Assembly (NCBI RefSeq): GCF_003939025.1
Contig: NZ_RQIH01000013.1
Location: 124,001-188,000 of the forward strand
Source of the DNA: Rhizobium sophoriradicis
Lineage (GTDB): Bacteria > Pseudomonadota > Alphaproteobacteria > Rhizobiales > Rhizobiaceae
Direction: 5' to 3'
Length of the DNA: 64,000 nucleotides
The position numbers and the translations under genes are program-made. Shown piece by piece: positions 34,743 through 43,343 of this stretch (the first letter of the stretch is position 1; every line of letters begins with the position of its first letter). The notes under the pieces are model-generated. The model did no database searches and was not told where the DNA came from. It saw nothing but the letters and a program-made list of their open reading frames with translations.

Positions 34743-35213
34743 ATGACCATTCATCACGATATCAGCCCGACGCTGAACCTGATCCGCCTGGCCAGTGGCG
34801 AAGGCCTTGACCTGCCCGCCTATGAAAGCAAGGGGGCGGCCGGCATGGACCTGCGCGCCGCCGTCGACGGCGATGCGCCGCTGACGCTTGCCCCCGGCAA
34901 ACGGGCGCTGGTGCCGACCGGCTTCATTTTCGAGATCCCCGAGGGTTTCGAGGGCCAGGTGCGGCCACGCTCCGGCCTTGCCTTCAAGCACGGCATTACC
35001 TGCCTCAACTCACCCGGCACCGTCGACAGCGACTATCGCGGTGAGGTGAAGGTGCTGCTCGCCAATCTCGGCGAAGAACCCTTTGTCATCGAGCGCGGCA
35101 TGCGCATCGCCCAGATGGTGATCGCGCCGGTGACCCAGGCACGGGTGGCCGAGATCACGGCGGCAAGCGAAACCGCGCGCGGCGCCGGCGGCTTCGGCTC
35201 CACCGGCGTGTGA
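34743..35213 (+). CDS. dut: Deoxyuridine 5'-triphosphate nucleotidohydrolase
   Basis: Trimeric dUTPase of 156 residues that hydrolyses dUTP to dUMP. All five motifs are present: GAAGMDLRA, PRSGLAFKHGI, the substrate loop LNSPGTVDSDYRGEV with the catalytic Asp and Tyr, ERGMRIAQMVI, and the C-terminal arm RGAGGFGSTGV. The stop overlaps the next ATG (TGATG). In many bacteria dut follows coaBC directly; here 17 kb intervene. Confidence 0.97.
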   Translation: MTIHHDISPTLNLIRLASGEGLDLPAYESKGAAGMDLRAAVDGDAPLTLAPGKRALVPTGFIFEIPEGFEGQVRPRSGLAFKHGITCLNSPGTVDSDYRGEVKVLLANLGEEPFVIERGMRIAQMVIAPVTQARVAEITAASETARGAGGFGSTGV

Positions 35214-36109
35214 TGACGAGGCGCCTCGACAGTGCAGGCCTCACCTTCCGGCAGGAGTATTTCGGCGACCCCGCCGGTTGGGCCGCGTTGGTTCGTCTGC
35301 TCCAGGATATTTTCGGCCTCGATATCGGCCCGCTGCAACAGCTTGGCGGCCCCGATCCGAGCAGCATGCCGTTCGGCTGGTTTGACGCCGGCGGCGAGCT
35401 TGCGGCCAATCTCTCGGCCTTTGCGCTGCCCTTCGTCCTCAACGGCAGGATCGTCCATGCCGCCGGGCTGCAATCGGGCGCGGTGCGGCCTGAGTGGCGC
35501 GGCCGCGGGCTTTATCGGGATCTGACGGTGAAGGCGCTCGACTGGTGCGAGCGGCAAGGCTTCGAAACCATTCTCCTCTATACCGACAAGCCGTCGCTTT
35601 ATGAGCCGTACGGTTTTCACGCGATAGCGCAGCATCGATACTGGGGAAGAGCACCCGCCCCTTCGATTTCAGCCGGCCCCGCCCGGTTGCTTGCGCCGAC
35701 CGACACGGATGATCTTGCCCTGCTGCGATCGCTACTGGAAAGACGAAGCCCGGTTTCGACGACGCTTGCGGTGACGGCCAATGCGGCGATGTTTCTTATC
35801 AATACTCAGCTTGATCCCGATATCCGCGTCAGCTTCCTGGAAGACCAGCAGGCGATCATCGCGTGGAAGATGGATGAGGGCTGCTTCAGCCTGCTCGATG
35901 TCGTGGCGACGGAGATCCCGCCGCTTGCCGAAATCCTCGGTGGACTCGATATCGCTTCCGCCGCCGTCGAGGTGCTTTTCCGTCCCGACAAGCTCGACTG
36001 GACGGGCGCTCCGCAGCCGTCTGGAAGCGGCACGGTGCTGATGCTGCGCGGGCTCGGCGACGACGCCCCGCATTTTCCGGCGATGCTCTCGCCGATGGCC
36101 GATTTCTAA
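35213..36109 (+). CDS. GNAT-family N-acetyltransferase
   Basis: Protein of 298 residues. The N-terminal half is a GNAT domain with the acetyl-CoA loop VRPEWRGRGLYRDLTVKAL near residues 93-111 and LYTDKPSLYEPYGFHAI; the C-terminal half (from about 165) is an additional domain resembling the sterol-carrier-like or second GNAT half of Eis-type proteins. It is translationally coupled to dut. The substrate is unknown. A GTG one codon earlier is an alternative start. Confidence 0.85.
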   Translation: MTRRLDSAGLTFRQEYFGDPAGWAALVRLLQDIFGLDIGPLQQLGGPDPSSMPFGWFDAGGELAANLSAFALPFVLNGRIVHAAGLQSGAVRPEWRGRGLYRDLTVKALDWCERQGFETILLYTDKPSLYEPYGFHAIAQHRYWGRAPAPSISAGPARLLAPTDTDDLALLRSLLERRSPVSTTLAVTANAAMFLINTQLDPDIRVSFLEDQQAIIAWKMDEGCFSLLDVVATEIPPLAEILGGLDIASAAVEVLFRPDKLDWTGAPQPSGSGTVLMLRGLGDDAPHFPAMLSPMADF

Positions 36110-36121
36110 CCATTTCGCGAT

Positions 36122-36586
36122 CTACTTTCCGCGTGACAGCGGCGGCAGGCGGCGCTTGACCGGCGAGGCTTTGATCATCGCGGTGTTGGTCTCGGCGCGT
36201 TCGGCGACCCTGTCCAGGAGGCCGTCGAGTTCCGCCATCGAGCGGATGACCAGGCGGGCGATAAAACAATCCTCGCCGGTCACCTTGTCGCATTCGACGA
36301 TTTCGGGAATCTCCTGGATGAGCCGCTCGACGATATGCAGCTGCCCCGGCAGCGGCCGCACGCGGACGATCGCCTGCAGGGGATAACCAACGGCGGCGGG
36401 ATCGAGATCGATGGTGAAGGCCTTGATGACGCCGCGCTCCTCCAGCCGGCGCAGACGCTCGGCAGCACTCGGCGAGGAAAGTCCCACCTGCTGTGCCAGC
36501 TCCTTCAGCGAGATCCGGGCATTGCCGGCCAGCGCTTCGAGAATGGCCTGATCGATTTCATCAAGCGGCTGGGCATCGTTAGGCAT
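36122..36586 (-). CDS. Lrp/AsnC-family transcriptional regulator
   Basis: Regulator of 154 residues: helix-turn-helix at about 10-55 (LDEIDQAILEALAGNARISLKELAQQVGLSSPSAAERLRRLEE) and a RAM domain with KVTGEDCFIARLVIRSMAEL. It diverges from an EamA-type exporter gene across 111 AT-rich bp, which suggests that it controls export of an amino acid or metabolite. An open antisense extension upstream is not coding. Confidence 0.93.
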   Translation of the reverse strand: MPNDAQPLDEIDQAILEALAGNARISLKELAQQVGLSSPSAAERLRRLEERGVIKAFTIDLDPAAVGYPLQAIVRVRPLPGQLHIVERLIQEIPEIVECDKVTGEDCFIARLVIRSMAELDGLLDRVAERAETNTAMIKASPVKRRLPPLSRGK

Positions 36587-36697
36587 GAGCTTAACTTTTC
36601 CTTTTATTATTAGGCTAAGTCGCCGAAGTTCATTCCTATCTTTATATAATTTTGCTTGCCGCCGCAATATTATCATTTCACCAAAACGGAGGCGATC

Positions 36698-37600
36698 ATG
36701 AGCGGCGACATCAAAAGAGGCACGGCGGAAATGACGGCAGCGATGCTGATCTCGGGGACGATCGGCTGGTTCGTCGTCATGTCGGGCCAGCCGGTCAGCA
36801 GCGTGGTTTTCTGGCGCTGCCTGTTCGGGGCGCTCACCCTCCTTGTCATCTGCGGCGTTCTCGGGCTGCTGCGGCCCCGGATCATTACGCTGCGCGCCTT
36901 CGGCCTCGCCGTCTTCGGCGGCATCGCCATCGTGTTGAACTGGTTGCTGCTCTTCGCCTCCTACTCGCATGCGACGATTTCGATCGCTACCACCGTCTAT
37001 AACACCCAGCCCTTCATGCTGCTGGTGCTCGGCGCGCTGTTTCTCGGCGAGAAGATCACCGCCGCCAAGCTGTTCTGGCTGACGCTCGCCTTTGCCGGCA
37101 TGATAGCGATCGTCCAGGCAAAACCGGGCGGAAGCGGCGATACGTTCGAAAGCTACGGCCTCGGCATCCTGATGGCGCTGGGCGCCGCCTTCTTCTACGC
37201 GCTCGCAGCGCTTGCCGCGAAGTGGCTGAAGGGCACGCCGCCGCATCTGATCGCGCTGATCCAGGTCGCAACCGGCATGCTGATGCTGGCGCCGATGACG
37301 GATTTTTCGCAGCCGCCCGCGGATGCCGGAAGCTGGGCAATCCTCGTTTCCATCGGCGTCGTCCATACCGGGCTGATGTATGTTCTGCTCTACGGCGCCA
37401 TCCAGCGGCTGCCTACCCATCTGACCGGGGCCTTGTCCTTCCTCTATCCAATCGCCGCGATCCTTGTCGACCGGCTGGCCTTCGGCCACGCGCTGCAGCC
37501 GATGCAGATCGCGGGCGCCGCCATCATTCTTTTGGCTGCCGCCGGCATGAACCTCGGCTGGACGCCGCGCTGGCTGCGACCGCGGGCACTTCAAGGCTGA
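36698..37600 (+). CDS. EamA-family (DMT) transporter
   Basis: Inner-membrane protein of 300 residues with ten hydrophobic segments in two EamA repeats; the second starts near residue 155 (YGLGILMALGAAFFYALAALAAKWL). TVYNTQPFMLLVLGALFLGEK is the typical end of the first repeat. ACGGAGG precedes the ATG. Family members export amino acids or drugs; the divergent Lrp gene fits an amino acid-related substrate. Confidence 0.92.
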   Translation: MSGDIKRGTAEMTAAMLISGTIGWFVVMSGQPVSSVVFWRCLFGALTLLVICGVLGLLRPRIITLRAFGLAVFGGIAIVLNWLLLFASYSHATISIATTVYNTQPFMLLVLGALFLGEKITAAKLFWLTLAFAGMIAIVQAKPGGSGDTFESYGLGILMALGAAFFYALAALAAKWLKGTPPHLIALIQVATGMLMLAPMTDFSQPPADAGSWAILVSIGVVHTGLMYVLLYGAIQRLPTHLTGALSFLYPIAAILVDRLAFGHALQPMQIAGAAIILLAAAGMNLGWTPRWLRPRALQG

Positions 37601-37719
37601 CGGCAGCGGGACAGGCACAGGGCGGCAGGCATTTCTTCTGGTGATGGACCCATCAACGCCGGCCGATTGATTGGCACGGCTTGGCGGATATAAAACAGCT
37701 GGGAAGAAGGAGCCCACCC

Positions 37720-38337
37720 ATGAGCCTTGCCGCCTTGCTTGCCTATGCCGGAGCGCTGTTCATCGCAGCCGCCATTCCCGGACCCGGGATTACCGCCATC
37801 GTCGCCCGCGCGCTCGGTTCGAATTTCCGCGAGACCTTCTTCATGGGTCTCGGCCTGGTGCTCGGCGATATGACCTATCTCACCGCCGTCATTCTCGGCC
37901 TTGCCTTCGTGGCGCAGACCTTCACCGAGGTCTTCCTCATCATCAAGATCGCCGGTGCCCTCTATCTCGCCTATATCGCCTGGAAGCTCTGGACGGCGGG
38001 GCTGCTGCCGCAGGACATCGCCGCGAAGAAATCCAGCAATATCGGCCTGTCCTTCCTTTCCGGCCTGCTGGTAACGCTCGGCAATCCGAAGACCATGCTC
38101 TTCTATGTCGCGCTGGCGCCGACGCTGATCGATATCGGCAATATCAGCCTCAGCGACTATGCGATGCTGCTTGCCGTCACCTTCGTCGTGCTGCTTGCCG
38201 TGCTCGTGCCCTATATGCTGCTCGCCTCGCGGGCCCGCACGATGCTGAAACAACCGCGCGCCCTGCAGACGCTGAACCGGGTTGCGGCCGGCATCCTGGC
38301 CGGCACGGCCGCCTTCATTGCCACGCGGGCGGCCTGA
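37720..38337 (+). CDS. LysE-family amino acid exporter
   Basis: Membrane protein of 205 residues with six hydrophobic segments. The family start pattern AAAIPGPGITAIVARALGSN and the loop GNPKTMLFYVALAPT are conserved as in LysE/RhtB exporters. GAAGGAG precedes the ATG at 37720. It may be read with the EamA gene 119 nt upstream, giving two exporters beside one Lrp regulator. Confidence 0.92.
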   Translation: MSLAALLAYAGALFIAAAIPGPGITAIVARALGSNFRETFFMGLGLVLGDMTYLTAVILGLAFVAQTFTEVFLIIKIAGALYLAYIAWKLWTAGLLPQDIAAKKSSNIGLSFLSGLLVTLGNPKTMLFYVALAPTLIDIGNISLSDYAMLLAVTFVVLLAVLVPYMLLASRARTMLKQPRALQTLNRVAAGILAGTAAFIATRAA

Positions 38338-38480
38338 AATAAACATCCGCCAAGAAACGGTTTTCAAAGCTTTTTTTCTCCGCGTCCGGCTCCGCCGGCA
38401 TCAACGCGGGCTGGCCTCATTCGGCCTTTGCCCCTATTCTCCTTTCGATTTCAGGGACCGAAGTCCAAAGGGAGGCACCC

Positions 38481-39443
38481 ATGTCGCACAAGCCCGGCCG
38501 CGGCCGCATCTACTCCTCGATCACCGAGACCATCGGCAACACGCCGCTCGTGCGCTTCGACAAGCTGGCGCGGGAAAAGGGCGTGGTGGCCAATCTGATC
38601 GGCAAGCTTGAATTCTTCAATCCGATCGCCTCGGTCAAGGACCGCATCGGCGTGGCGATGATCGAAAGCCTGGAAGCGCAGGGCAGGATCACTCCCGGCA
38701 AGTCGGTGCTGATCGAGCCGACCTCCGGCAACACCGGCATCGCCCTCGCCTTTGCCGCCGCCGCCAAGGGCTACCGGCTGATCCTCACCATGCCGGAAAC
38801 CATGTCGGTCGAGCGCCGCAAGATGCTGGCGCTGCTCGGCGCCGAGCTGGTGCTGACCGAGGGCGCCAAGGGCATGAAGGGCGCGATTGCCAAGGCCGAG
38901 GAACTGGCGGAGTCGCTTCCCGACGCCATCATTCCGCAGCAGTTCGAAAACCCCGCCAATCCCGAAATTCACCGCAAGACGACCGCCGAGGAAATCTGGA
39001 ACGACACCGACGGCACAGTCGACATCCTCGTCTGCGGCATCGGCACCGGCGGCACCATCACCGGCGTCGGCCAGGTGCTGAAAAGCCATAAGCCCGAAAT
39101 CCAGATCATCGCCGTCGAGCCCGCCGATTCCCCGATCCTCTCCGGCGGCAATCCCGGCCCGCACAAAATCCAGGGCATCGGCGCCGGTTTCGCGCCGAAA
39201 ATCCTCGACACCGGCATCTACGACGAAGTCGTCACCGTGACCAACGACGAGGCCTTCGAACAAGCCCGCTTGGTCGCAAGGCTGGAAGGTGTGCCGGTCG
39301 GCATCTCCTCGGGTGCGGCACTGACCGCAGCGATCAAGGTCGGCAGCCGGCCGGAGAATGCGGGGAAGAATATCGTGGTGATCATCCCGTCCTTTGCGGA
39401 GCGGTATCTGTCGACGGCGCTGTTTGAGGGGCTCGGGAGCTAA
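38481..39443 (+). CDS. cysK: Cysteine synthase A
   Basis: PLP-dependent O-acetylserine sulfhydrylase of 320 residues that makes cysteine. Lys53 (PIASVKDR) binds PLP, PTSGNTG at 80-86 binds the substrate carboxylate, and GIGTGGTITG binds the PLP phosphate. AAAGGGAGG lies before the ATG. The gene is monocistronic, followed by a repeat element. Confidence 0.96.
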   Translation: MSHKPGRGRIYSSITETIGNTPLVRFDKLAREKGVVANLIGKLEFFNPIASVKDRIGVAMIESLEAQGRITPGKSVLIEPTSGNTGIALAFAAAAKGYRLILTMPETMSVERRKMLALLGAELVLTEGAKGMKGAIAKAEELAESLPDAIIPQQFENPANPEIHRKTTAEEIWNDTDGTVDILVCGIGTGGTITGVGQVLKSHKPEIQIIAVEPADSPILSGGNPGPHKIQGIGAGFAPKILDTGIYDEVVTVTNDEAFEQARLVARLEGVPVGISSGAALTAAIKVGSRPENAGKNIVVIIPSFAERYLSTALFEGLGS

Positions 39444-39463
39444 GATCCCCACCGGAGATCGGT

Positions 39464-39600
39464 GAGAGCCCCTTCATCCGCCTGCCGGCACCTCTCCCCG
39501 CTGGCGGGGGCGAAGGGGACATGCTGCGGACTCTCGGTCCTCACAAATGTCTCGCATGGCACGTCCCTCGCGCCGTTTTTAACGGGGAGAGGGTGAGGAG
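39464..39600. repeat. RIME-like rhizobial intergenic repeat
   Basis: Contains TCATCCGCCTGCCGGCACC followed by CTCTCCCCGC, the pattern of RIME1 elements. The outer arms CACCTCTCCCCG (39489-39500) and CGGGGAGAGGGTG (39583-39595) are inverted copies apart from one base. It separates cysK from the lower-GC islet and may mark one end of an insertion. Confidence 0.75.
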
Positions 39601-39604
39601 GCAA

Positions 39605-39790
39605 TTATTGGGCGCGGAGCGGATAGCGTTGCCCTGCCCGAGCACCTGCGCCGGCCAAACGTAGCAGATCCTCGGCACAAGGCCGAGGAGGACGCCAAGT
39701 GAAGAGCGAGGTTACCGGAACACCGTCGGGGTACACAAGTCCTTCCTTACTCAGTGATCTGAGCTCTATGACCAGGCGGTCAATCCTCAT
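39605..39790 (-). CDS. Small hypothetical protein overlapping the DUF4279 gene
   Basis: Reading frame of 61 residues starting MRIDRLVIELRSLSKEGLVY. Its ATG overlaps the end of the DUF4279 gene by 11 nt (both frames read through ATGAGGATTGA), an arrangement typical of coupled translation. The first 45 residues look protein-like; the tail is Ala/Gly/Arg-rich and runs up to the repeat element, so the gene may have been truncated there. I do not recognise it. Confidence 0.4.
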   Translation of the reverse strand: MRIDRLVIELRSLSKEGLVYPDGVPVTSLFTWRPPRPCAEDLLRLAGAGARAGQRYPLRAQ

Positions 39791-40202
39791 CGACCGATAC
39801 CGTCAATTGCGTGTCTAGTCCCGCTTGGGAAATTGACGACATATGGGAATTGAGAAGCTTCAACGTGTAACCTGCATCCGACTGTGCTCGGCTAATGCAT
39901 ATGAAAATATCAGCATAACCGCTCTCCACTCCGGGCACTGACAGGACATTTTGGAAGTTTTTTCCAAGGGTGCCTACCAGTTTTGCAAGCGCTTCACTCA
40001 CGTCGTAACTCCTAAGCGGAGCGGACAGCGTCCACATACCGGTTCGGGCTCGCGCCGTCGCACCACTTGCCAACAATCTTTCGTCGCCAGTTTTCCACTG
40101 GGCGTCAGGTTCGACACCTAAAAACTGCGTCAGATTCTCTGGATTAAGATCCTCACCGTGAAAATATATGGATACTGATCCGATGTTCTCTGATTTGGTC
40201 AT
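39780..40202 (-). CDS. DUF4279 domain protein
   Basis: Protein of 140 residues with DUF4279-like features: an N-terminal strand SVSIYFHGEDLNPENLTQFLGVEPDAQW, then GMWTLSAP and a C-terminal SQAGLDTQLTVSVDED. The family is scattered, often in accessory loci, and its function is unproven; some members sit beside toxins as possible immunity proteins. Codon use is less GC-biased than in the neighbours. The ATG at 40202 has a weak ribosome site. Confidence 0.68.
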   Translation of the reverse strand: MTKSENIGSVSIYFHGEDLNPENLTQFLGVEPDAQWKTGDERLLASGATARARTGMWTLSAPLRSYDVSEALAKLVGTLGKNFQNVLSVPGVESGYADIFICISRAQSDAGYTLKLLNSHMSSISQAGLDTQLTVSVDED

Positions 40203-40378
40203 CTGAGGTTCCGATCGCTTTGTCGTCTGGATTTGCGATGGGGGACTCGGGCGCGACCTGAGCCAACCAGCGTCTGACAACGTCTGCGTAAAAACGACGG
40301 GACAACTCACATAAGTCTGAAAATTACGAACGAAGATCGACTTTCGATGCCGCCAGATTGGATCAGGCGGCTGATTAC

Positions 40379-40540
40379 TCAAGCTTCTGTGATGCGAAGG
40401 GTTTTGCAAACCACCGCCGTTGATGTGCCATTGACGAAGCCTATCACGGACAAAAACTGTGACCTATCTCGATTAATAATTTTCTTTATATCCTCCTCGA
40501 GATATTGGAGGTCCGCCCCCTCTGAAATAATGCGTTCCAT
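40379..40540 (-). CDS. 53-residue hypothetical protein in the orphan islet
   Basis: ATG at 40540 to TGA at 40379 encodes a protein starting MERIISEGADLQYLEEDIKK and ending VVCKTLRITEA. Its composition is that of a real soluble protein (acidic amphipathic helix, then a hydrophobic strand), unlike shadow frames in this GC-rich genome. The frame stays open 11 codons upstream without a start codon, so it may be the remnant of a longer gene. It lies between the 273-residue gene and the DUF4279 gene, same strand. Confidence 0.4.
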   Translation of the reverse strand: MERIISEGADLQYLEEDIKKIINRDRSQFLSVIGFVNGTSTAVVCKTLRITEA

Positions 40541-40599
40541 CCCGCATCTACCGACTGCGAAGCCGGCACATTTTCAACGCTCCAGATGAAAATGTATCA

Positions 40600-41421
40600 T
40601 TAAACCTCCTCCGAATCCTCTGGCGTGTAAGTGAGCTTGATAGGTAAGTCAGTCATGGCATAGTGCACAAATTGATCGCCGAGTGCGGTAAGTTCGTAGC
40701 TCTCACTGTCGTCAAAGGCCGACTTCTGTAAGTTACTAGCTGTGCCCGGCCGGCTCTTGGGGCGTGTACTCTTGAGGAAATTACCAGCGTAATCCGTTTC
40801 GCGATGTTGCCTGATGATCCCACCGGTCGAGAGATCTCGGATCAGCAGCCGAAACAAGTCGGCCTCGGGAGAATCCTCTCTTACTGGACCCCTTCCTAGA
40901 CTTTCCCATATGCCACCTCGAGTAATGCCGCTTTGATTGTAGATCTTCCCAATCACCGCGAGATGAAGGTCGGACAAGCTCTTAATCCAATCGAGAAATA
41001 GACGAACGACGTCATCGCTGCACACGGTCGAAGACGCAGCATTCGCGAGTAAGTTCCTCACCATCGATCGCTTTTCATCGCTCTCAGCGCCAGCCCATTC
41101 TCGGAAGGATTTGCGAAGAAGCGACTGGAAATCAGGTGATTGAATTCGATCGGCGATCTGCTCATCACGAAGATCAAGCCGCTGCATAATCTCAACAATC
41201 GTCTTTTGCTTTTCCTCCATCTCAGCACGAAGCATTTCGACCCAATGCCGAAAAAAATCATTCATTCGGCCTTGTTCGTGCTCACCCCACGCTGAGGCAG
41301 CAGCCGAGATCAAGCCGCCCGCAAGCGGTATGAGCCCACTTATGGAATTCAAGGCACGGCGGGTTAACTTACCGTGCTTGGCGCCTTCCGGAAATTCATC
41401 AGGGAAAGTAGTTTCAGCCAT
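40600..41421 (-). CDS. Hypothetical protein with glycine-rich membrane-like helix
   Basis: Protein of 273 residues, function not recognised. Residues 23-45 (RRALNSISGLIPLAGGLISA) form a glycine-zipper-like hydrophobic stretch, followed by a helical, charged region (50-100) and SDEKRSMVRNLLANAA near 120-135. The C-terminal 60 residues are polar. Relatives that I can recall in outline occur in accessory regions of many bacteria. Base composition is lower in GC than the flanks. A membrane-acting toxin or defence role is possible, but nothing here proves it. An alternative start lies six codons upstream. Confidence 0.65.
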   Translation of the reverse strand: MAETTFPDEFPEGAKHGKLTRRALNSISGLIPLAGGLISAAASAWGEHEQGRMNDFFRHWVEMLRAEMEEKQKTIVEIMQRLDLRDEQIADRIQSPDFQSLLRKSFREWAGAESDEKRSMVRNLLANAASSTVCSDDVVRLFLDWIKSLSDLHLAVIGKIYNQSGITRGGIWESLGRGPVREDSPEADLFRLLIRDLSTGGIIRQHRETDYAGNFLKSTRPKSRPGTASNLQKSAFDDSESYELTALGDQFVHYAMTDLPIKLTYTPEDSEEV

Positions 41422-41638
41422 CGGCGCACCTAAAATCAACTAGGACGATTATGGCATTCAGATGCGCGAGTTGAAGGTGCGCAACTTATAAAACACAAGA
41501 TTCTCCCACAAACACCGAAGCAGCAAGGCCAGACGCTATCTTTCCACGGCGCTGTTCTAGGGTTTCGTGCTGTCTCTACCGGAAGCCTTCCGATCATCAA
41601 TCCTACAAAGTCTAGGACCTTTCGGCGCCCCTATTTGG

Positions 41639-43171
41639 CTATGCCGCCGCCGTCAACCTCTCCCCCGCGATCCTGTAGGAGATTGCCTCAGCCAGATGCA
41701 GGCGGCCGACCGTCGGTTTGTCGTCGAGATCGGCAAGCGTGCGGGCGACCTTGAGGACGCGGTGGTAGCCGCGGGCGGAGAATTTCATTTTTTCGGCAGC
41801 GTCGCGCAGCAGCTGCAGGCCGCCGGTGTCGGGTTCGGCGAACCTCTCGATCATCGCGGTGGAGCAGCGGGCATTGGTGCCGATGCCCTTGGCGCCGGCC
41901 GCCTCGAAGCGTTCCTGCTGGCGTTCGCGGGCGCGGGCGACGCGGCGGGCGACGTCGGCGCTGGCCTCAGCCGCCATCGGCCGGATGAGGTCAGCGGCGG
42001 AGACGGCCGGCACGTCGATGCGGATATCGATGCGGTCCATCAGCGGGCCGGAGATGCGGGCCTGGTAATCGCTCATGCAGCGCGGACCGCGGGCGCAGGT
42101 GTGGCCAGGCTCGCCGGCCATGCCGCAGCGGCAGGGGTTCATCGCGGCGATCAGCTGGAATTTCGCGGGATAGGAGACGCGGTGATTGGCGCGGGCAATG
42201 ACGCATTCGCCGCCTTCGAGCGGCTGGCGTAGCGCGTCCAGCGCCTGCGGCGTGAATTCCGGAAATTCGTCGAGAAAGAGCACGCCGTGATGGGCAAGCG
42301 AGGCTTCGCCGGGACGGGCGCGCAGGCCGCCGCCGACGAGGGCGGCCATGGTGGCGGAATGATGCGGGGTGCGGAAGGGCCGGCGGTCGGAAAGCTTGCC
42401 GCCGGAGAGCTCACCGGCGATCGAATGCACCATCGAGACCTCAAGCAGTTCGGCCGCCGAAAGCGGCGGCAGGATCGACGGCAGCCTTGCCGCCAGCATC
42501 GACTTGCCGGAGCCGGGAGGGCCGACCATCAGGAGATTATGGCCGCCGGCGGCTGCGACCTCGAGGGCGCGCTTGGCACTTTCCTGGCCTTTGATCTCGG
42601 CAAGATCCGGCAGGTTGGCGGCATTGGCGCGGATCGACGCCTCCGGCCTCGACAGCACCTGGGTGCCGCGGAAATGATTGGCAAGGGCAATCAGGCTGCG
42701 CGGGGCGAGGATATTGACGTCGGCGCCGGCCCAAGCGGCCTCGGCGCCGCTTTCGGCCGGGCAGATCAGCCCCTTGCCGAGCGCATTGGCGCCGATCGCA
42801 GCCGGCAGCGCGCCGGCGATGGCGGCGATCGTGCCGTCGAGGTTGAGCTCGCCGACCACGACATATTCCGACAGCGCATCGGCGGGAATGGCGCCGAGCG
42901 CGGCCATCAGCGCGAGTGCGATCGGCAGATCGAAATGCGAACCTTCTTTCGGCAGATCGGCGGGCGCCAGATTGACGGTCACCCGCTTGGCCGGCAGCGC
43001 CAGGCCGGAGGCGTGAAGCGCGGCCTGCACCCGCTCGCGGCTTTCGGCCACCGCCTTGTCGGGCAGGCCGACGATCTGCATGCCGATCTTGCCGGGCGCG
43101 ATCATGACTTGAACCTCGACCGGCACGCCTTCTATGCCCTGGAATGCCACCGTACTGACACGCGCGACCAT
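41639..43171 (-). CDS. comM: YifB/ComM-type Mg chelatase-like AAA ATPase
   Basis: Protein of 510 residues. The N-terminal Lon-substrate-like domain (1-170) contains NLAPADLPKEGSHFDLPIAL; then AAA+ Walker A GPPGSGKSMLA near 216-226, Walker B GVLFLDEFPEF, and the C-terminal Mg chelatase lid. ComM is a hexameric helicase that extends branch migration during natural transformation and recombination. An alphaproteobacterial SOS box lies 90 nt upstream (43261-43275), so it is probably LexA-controlled. Confidence 0.95.
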   Translation of the reverse strand: MVARVSTVAFQGIEGVPVEVQVMIAPGKIGMQIVGLPDKAVAESRERVQAALHASGLALPAKRVTVNLAPADLPKEGSHFDLPIALALMAALGAIPADALSEYVVVGELNLDGTIAAIAGALPAAIGANALGKGLICPAESGAEAAWAGADVNILAPRSLIALANHFRGTQVLSRPEASIRANAANLPDLAEIKGQESAKRALEVAAAGGHNLLMVGPPGSGKSMLAARLPSILPPLSAAELLEVSMVHSIAGELSGGKLSDRRPFRTPHHSATMAALVGGGLRARPGEASLAHHGVLFLDEFPEFTPQALDALRQPLEGGECVIARANHRVSYPAKFQLIAAMNPCRCGMAGEPGHTCARGPRCMSDYQARISGPLMDRIDIRIDVPAVSAADLIRPMAAEASADVARRVARARERQQERFEAAGAKGIGTNARCSTAMIERFAEPDTGGLQLLRDAAEKMKFSARGYHRVLKVARTLADLDDKPTVGRLHLAEAISYRIAGERLTAAA

Positions 43172-43260
43172 ATGCCCGTCCCCTGCCCCAAACTCTTATA
43201 CCGCCCGCAACCCTTCAGGGCCAGCGGTTGCAATCTGGCATGGAAGCGTGAATAAAACAA

Positions 43261-43275
43261 GAACAATGAAGGAAC
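43261..43275 (-). promoter_or_regulatory. LexA (SOS) box upstream of comM
   Basis: Read on the minus strand this is GTTC-CTTCATT-GTTC, an exact match to the alphaproteobacterial LexA direct repeat GTTC-N7-GTTC. It lies in the 172-bp region between gshB and comM, on the upstream side of comM. Confidence 0.7.
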
Positions 43276-43343
43276 GTATTTGGATATAGGCTGTGACCGG
43301 GGTTGTAGCCGATCACAGCAGAGGTGGGGCTGGAGTCGCAGCT

